Assembly: GCA_024762755.1 (NCBI GenBank) | Contig: JANTGX010000107.1 | Coordinates: forward strand, 1 to 7,361 | Reading direction: 5' to 3' | Length of the DNA: 7,361 nt | Source: Gammaproteobacteria bacterium | Lineage (GTDB): Bacteria > Pseudomonadota > Gammaproteobacteria > SZUA-152 | Part shown: in pieces, positions 5,436 to 7,361 of the stretch | Layout: every line of letters starts with the position of its first letter | Numbering within the stretch: position 1 is the first letter of the stretch | Notes under the pieces: model-generated | What the model saw: the letters and a program-made list of their open reading frames with translations, nothing else | What the model was told of the DNA's origin: nothing | Databases searched by the model: none | Made by a program: the position numbers and the translations under genes

Positions 5436-6529
5436 ACGCCCTGCCCCGGCCACGGGCCGCCGAGCGGGTCATGCTCGGCATCTCCGGCGGCGTCGACTCG
5501 GCGGTGGCCGCCCACCTGCTGCGCCGGCAGGGGGTGGCGTTGCAGGCCCTGTTCATGAAGAACTGGGACGAAGACGACGACCAGGGCCACTGCCCGGCCG
5601 AGCAGGACCTGGCCGACGCCGAGGCCGTCTGCCGCCAATTGGGCGTGCCCCTGCACGCACGCAACTTCGCCGGCGAATACTGGGACAACGTGTTCAGCCT
5701 GTTTCTCGACGAATACCGCGCCGGGCGCACCCCCAACCCGGACGTGTTGTGCAACCGCGAGATCAAGTTCAAGACCTTTCTCGAGCACGCCCTGGCGCTG
5801 GGCGCCGAGCACATGGCCACCGGCCACTACGCCCGCGTGGCCTACCGCGATGGCCTGTTCCGCCTGCTCAAGGCGCGCGACCAGAACAAGGACCAGAGCT
5901 ATTTCCTGCACGCCCTCGACCAGGCCCAGCTGTCCCGCGCCCTGTTCCCCTTGGGTGAACTGAGCAAGCCCGAGGTCCGGCGCATCGCCGCCGAGCAGGG
6001 CTTCGGCAACGCGCAGAAGAAGGACAGCACCGGCATCTGTTTCATCGGCGAGCGCAAGTTCAAGGACTTCCTCGCCCGCTTCCTGCCCGCCCAACCCGGC
6101 GACATGTGCACCCCCGAGGGCCAACGGGTCGGTCGCCACGATGGCCTCATGTTCTACACCCTCGGTCAGCGGCAGGGCCTCGGCATCGGCGGCAGCCACG
6201 GCGGCAGCGGCGAACCCTGGTACGTGGTGGGCAAGGACCTGGCGGCCAACACCCTGCTCGTCGCCCAGGGTCACGACCATCCCCTGCTGTTCCGCGATAC
6301 CCTGACTGCCGCCCAGGTGCACTGGATCGCCGAGCGGCCGGCGCGCCTGCCCTTCGTCTGCCAGGCCAAGACCCGCTACCGTCAGGCCGACCAGGCCTGC
6401 ACCCTCACCGCCCTCGACGGCGATCGCGTCGAGGTGCGCTTCGCCCGACCGCAGCGCGCCGTCACCCCCGGCCAGTCCGTGGTCTTCTACCAGGGCGACG
6501 AATGCCTCGGCGGTGGCATCATCCAATGA
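5432..6529 (+). CDS. mnmA: tRNA-specific 2-thiouridylase MnmA
   Basis: MnmA adds sulfur to C2 of wobble uridine 34 in Lys, Glu and Gln tRNAs. It adenylates the base with ATP and receives persulfide sulfur from the IscS-Tus relay. The 365-residue product has full family length. It shows the N-type ATP pyrophosphatase loop SGGVDS (18-23), the NPDVLCN segment with D104 and catalytic Cys107, a KDQSYFL motif (153-159), and the second catalytic cysteine Cys203 in STGICFIGERKF (199-210). FYTLGQRQGLGIGG (241-254) and a C-terminal beta-barrel tRNA-binding part follow. These correspond to E. coli D99, C102 and C199, so the enzyme should be active. The first ten residues are a loose extension before the beta-strand leading to the P-loop. 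The start overlaps the nudJ stop and the stop overlaps the hflD start, each by ATGA. Confidence 0.97.
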   Translation: MNALPRPRAAERVMLGISGGVDSAVAAHLLRRQGVALQALFMKNWDEDDDQGHCPAEQDLADAEAVCRQLGVPLHARNFAGEYWDNVFSLFLDEYRAGRTPNPDVLCNREIKFKTFLEHALALGAEHMATGHYARVAYRDGLFRLLKARDQNKDQSYFLHALDQAQLSRALFPLGELSKPEVRRIAAEQGFGNAQKKDSTGICFIGERKFKDFLARFLPAQPGDMCTPEGQRVGRHDGLMFYTLGQRQGLGIGGSHGGSGEPWYVVGKDLAANTLLVAQGHDHPLLFRDTLTAAQVHWIAERPARLPFVCQAKTRYRQADQACTLTALDGDRVEVRFARPQRAVTPGQSVVFYQGDECLGGGIIQ

Positions 6530-7179
6530 GCCCCAGACGCTACACCGACACCGACCGCACCATCGCCCTCGCCGGCCTGTTTCAGGCCACCGAGTTGGTG
6601 CGACGCCTGGCCTACCAGGGGCGGGCCGACGAAGACGACTTCGCCACCTGCATCGAGAGCCTGTTCGTCGAGAATCCCGCCGACACCGTCGCCGTGTTCG
6701 GCGACATCACCCGCCTGCGTACCGGCCTGCAGACCCTGCTCGAGCAGCTCGGCGCGCCCGGCACGCCGGGCCAGCCGCAGCGCCAGCTCGACAGCATGAA
6801 ATACGCCATGGGTATCCTGCTGCTGGAGCGCAAACTGCAGAAGCGGCCAGAGATGCTCAAAGAGGTCTTCGACGGCATCGACCGCGCCCGCCAACAGGCC
6901 GAGCACTTCTCCCCCACCCACGAGAACGTCATCGCCAGCCTCGCCCACACCTACAGCGAGACCATCAGCACCCTGGCGCCGAAGATCATGGTCAACGGCG
7001 AACACACCCACATCGCCAACCCGGCCATCGCCAACCGCATCCGCGCCCTGCTGCTCGCCGCCATCCGCGCCGCCGTGCTCTGGCGCCAGTGCGGCGGCAG
7101 CCGCTGGCAGCTGTTCCTCAAGCGCGGGCGCCTGCTGCAAGAGGCCAAGCGCCTGCTGGTACGCGCCGAGGCCGTCTGA
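6526..7179 (+). CDS. hflD: High frequency lysogenization protein HflD homolog
   Basis: HflD is a mainly helical, peripherally membrane-associated protein. It was found in E. coli as a factor that binds phage lambda CII and lowers lysogeny; its normal cellular role is poorly understood. The 217-residue product (213 in E. coli) shows the N-terminal ALAGLFQAT segment (14-22), a central MKYAMGILLLERKL helix (91-104), and the most conserved C-terminal stretch around HTYSETISTLAPKIMV (141-156). ANRIRALLLAAIRAAVLWRQ (169-188) and CGGSRWQLFLKR (189-200) complete that stretch. The ATG overlaps the mnmA TGA as ATGA. GGTGG about nine nucleotides upstream may help, but coupling probably dominates. The mnmA-hflD order is a strong gammaproteobacterial synteny. 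purB, which follows in E. coli, is missing; a convergent kinase gene follows here. The stop lies in the loop of a stem-loop. Confidence 0.95.
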   Translation: MSPRRYTDTDRTIALAGLFQATELVRRLAYQGRADEDDFATCIESLFVENPADTVAVFGDITRLRTGLQTLLEQLGAPGTPGQPQRQLDSMKYAMGILLLERKLQKRPEMLKEVFDGIDRARQQAEHFSPTHENVIASLAHTYSETISTLAPKIMVNGEHTHIANPAIANRIRALLLAAIRAAVLWRQCGGSRWQLFLKRGRLLQEAKRLLVRAEAV

Positions 7180-7194
7180 AAGAACGGCCTCGGC
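7165..7194. terminator. Stem-loop between convergent hflD and sugar-kinase genes
   Basis: GCCGAGGCCGT (7165-7175) and ACGGCCTCGGC (7184-7194) form an 11-bp perfect, GC-rich stem around an 8-nt loop that contains the hflD stop codon. The same hairpin forms in transcripts of both strands and lies exactly between the two convergent 3' ends, as bidirectional terminators do. Neither side is followed by a T-tract, so it is not a canonical intrinsic terminator. It may act with Rho, or protect 3' ends from exonucleases. Confidence 0.55.
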
Positions 7195-7197
7195 CGC

Positions 7198-7361
7198 TCA
7201 ACCCGCTGCGTCGAGGCGATACAGGGTGCTGTCCTCCGGCGTCGCCCCGCGGTGGCGACAGACACCGGCGGCGACGGCGATGGCACGATCGAGCATGGCC
7301 TGGGGGGCCTCGCCGCGCAGCAGGCCTGCGATGAGCACGGCGCTGAAGGCGTCCCCCGCGC
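7198..7361 (-). CDS. PfkB-family carbohydrate kinase, C-terminal end (gene runs off the right edge)
   Basis: PfkB/ribokinase-family enzymes phosphorylate sugars or related small molecules with ATP. Only the last 53 residues and the stop (TGA at 7200-7198) are visible. They open with AGDAFSAVLIAGLLRGE, the end of the PfkB signature GAGDxF. The Asp, third residue of the fragment, is the catalytic base, and the Gly-Asp turn forms the anion hole. A helix and an AAGVCRHRGATP segment follow, typical of the helices that close the ATP site in this family. The substrate cannot be told from this fragment; fructokinase-like or other sugar kinases are all possible. The gene is transcribed toward hflD, with 18 nt between the two stops. 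Confidence 0.82.
   Translation of the reverse strand, partial: AGDAFSAVLIAGLLRGEAPQAMLDRAIAVAAGVCRHRGATPEDSTLYRLDAAG

Noticed and set aside
6106..6525. An N-terminal extension of hflD by 140 codons in the same frame.
   Set aside because: The extension lies inside mnmA in another frame and is Arg/Pro-rich with no homology. The HflD family starts at the ATG at 6526, which overlaps the mnmA stop.
5402..6526. A 374-codon open frame on the minus strand over mnmA.
   Set aside because: It mirrors mnmA codon by codon, is low-complexity Ala/Gly/Val/Gln-rich, and matches no family; mnmA on the other strand is unambiguous.

Overview
This is a GC-rich chromosomal window from a gammaproteobacterium. Two signs support that placement. 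The cluster rluE-nudJ-mnmA-hflD has the same order as in Escherichia coli, and the flagellar gene fliK has a textbook sigma-54 promoter, as in Pseudomonas/Vibrio-type flagellar hierarchies. The base composition and protein divergence would fit a Chromatiales/Ectothiorhodospiraceae-like lineage, but that is inference. No mobile element, CRISPR array, tRNA or rRNA was seen.

The left part (1-4238) is read on the minus strand. In transcription order it holds a 967-residue membrane-anchored GGDEF-EAL cyclic-di-GMP protein with a PAS domain (4238-1335), fliJ 21 nt downstream (1313-867), a 173-nt gap, and the start of fliK (693-1, cut by the window edge). The gap holds a perfect -24/-12 (RpoN) promoter at 786-771 and an inverted repeat that would form a hairpin at the 5' end of the fliK mRNA. 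fliI, the usual upstream neighbour of fliJ, is absent and the cyclic-di-GMP gene sits in its place. This couples a motility-lifestyle second-messenger enzyme to a flagellar export chaperone gene.

A 197-nt divergent intergenic region (4239-4435) separates this block from a plus-strand cluster for RNA modification and housekeeping. rluE (23S rRNA pseudouridine synthase) overlaps nudJ (Nudix phosphatase) by 98 nt. nudJ overlaps mnmA (tRNA U34 2-thiouridylase) by 4 nt, and mnmA overlaps hflD by 4 nt. The overlaps indicate one translationally coupled operon. rluE lacks a visible Shine-Dalgarno sequence and has a GC-rich, structured leader.

At the right edge, hflD converges on the 3' end of a minus-strand PfkB-family sugar kinase gene (7361-7198, cut by the edge), not on purB as in E. 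coli. An 11-bp perfect stem-loop, with the hflD stop codon in its loop, lies between the two convergent genes.

No wholly new system is evident. The most notable items are the cyclic-di-GMP gene next to an orphaned fliJ, the sigma-54 promoter with its leader hairpin before fliK, and the arginine-rich tail of RluE that is overprinted on the start of nudJ.
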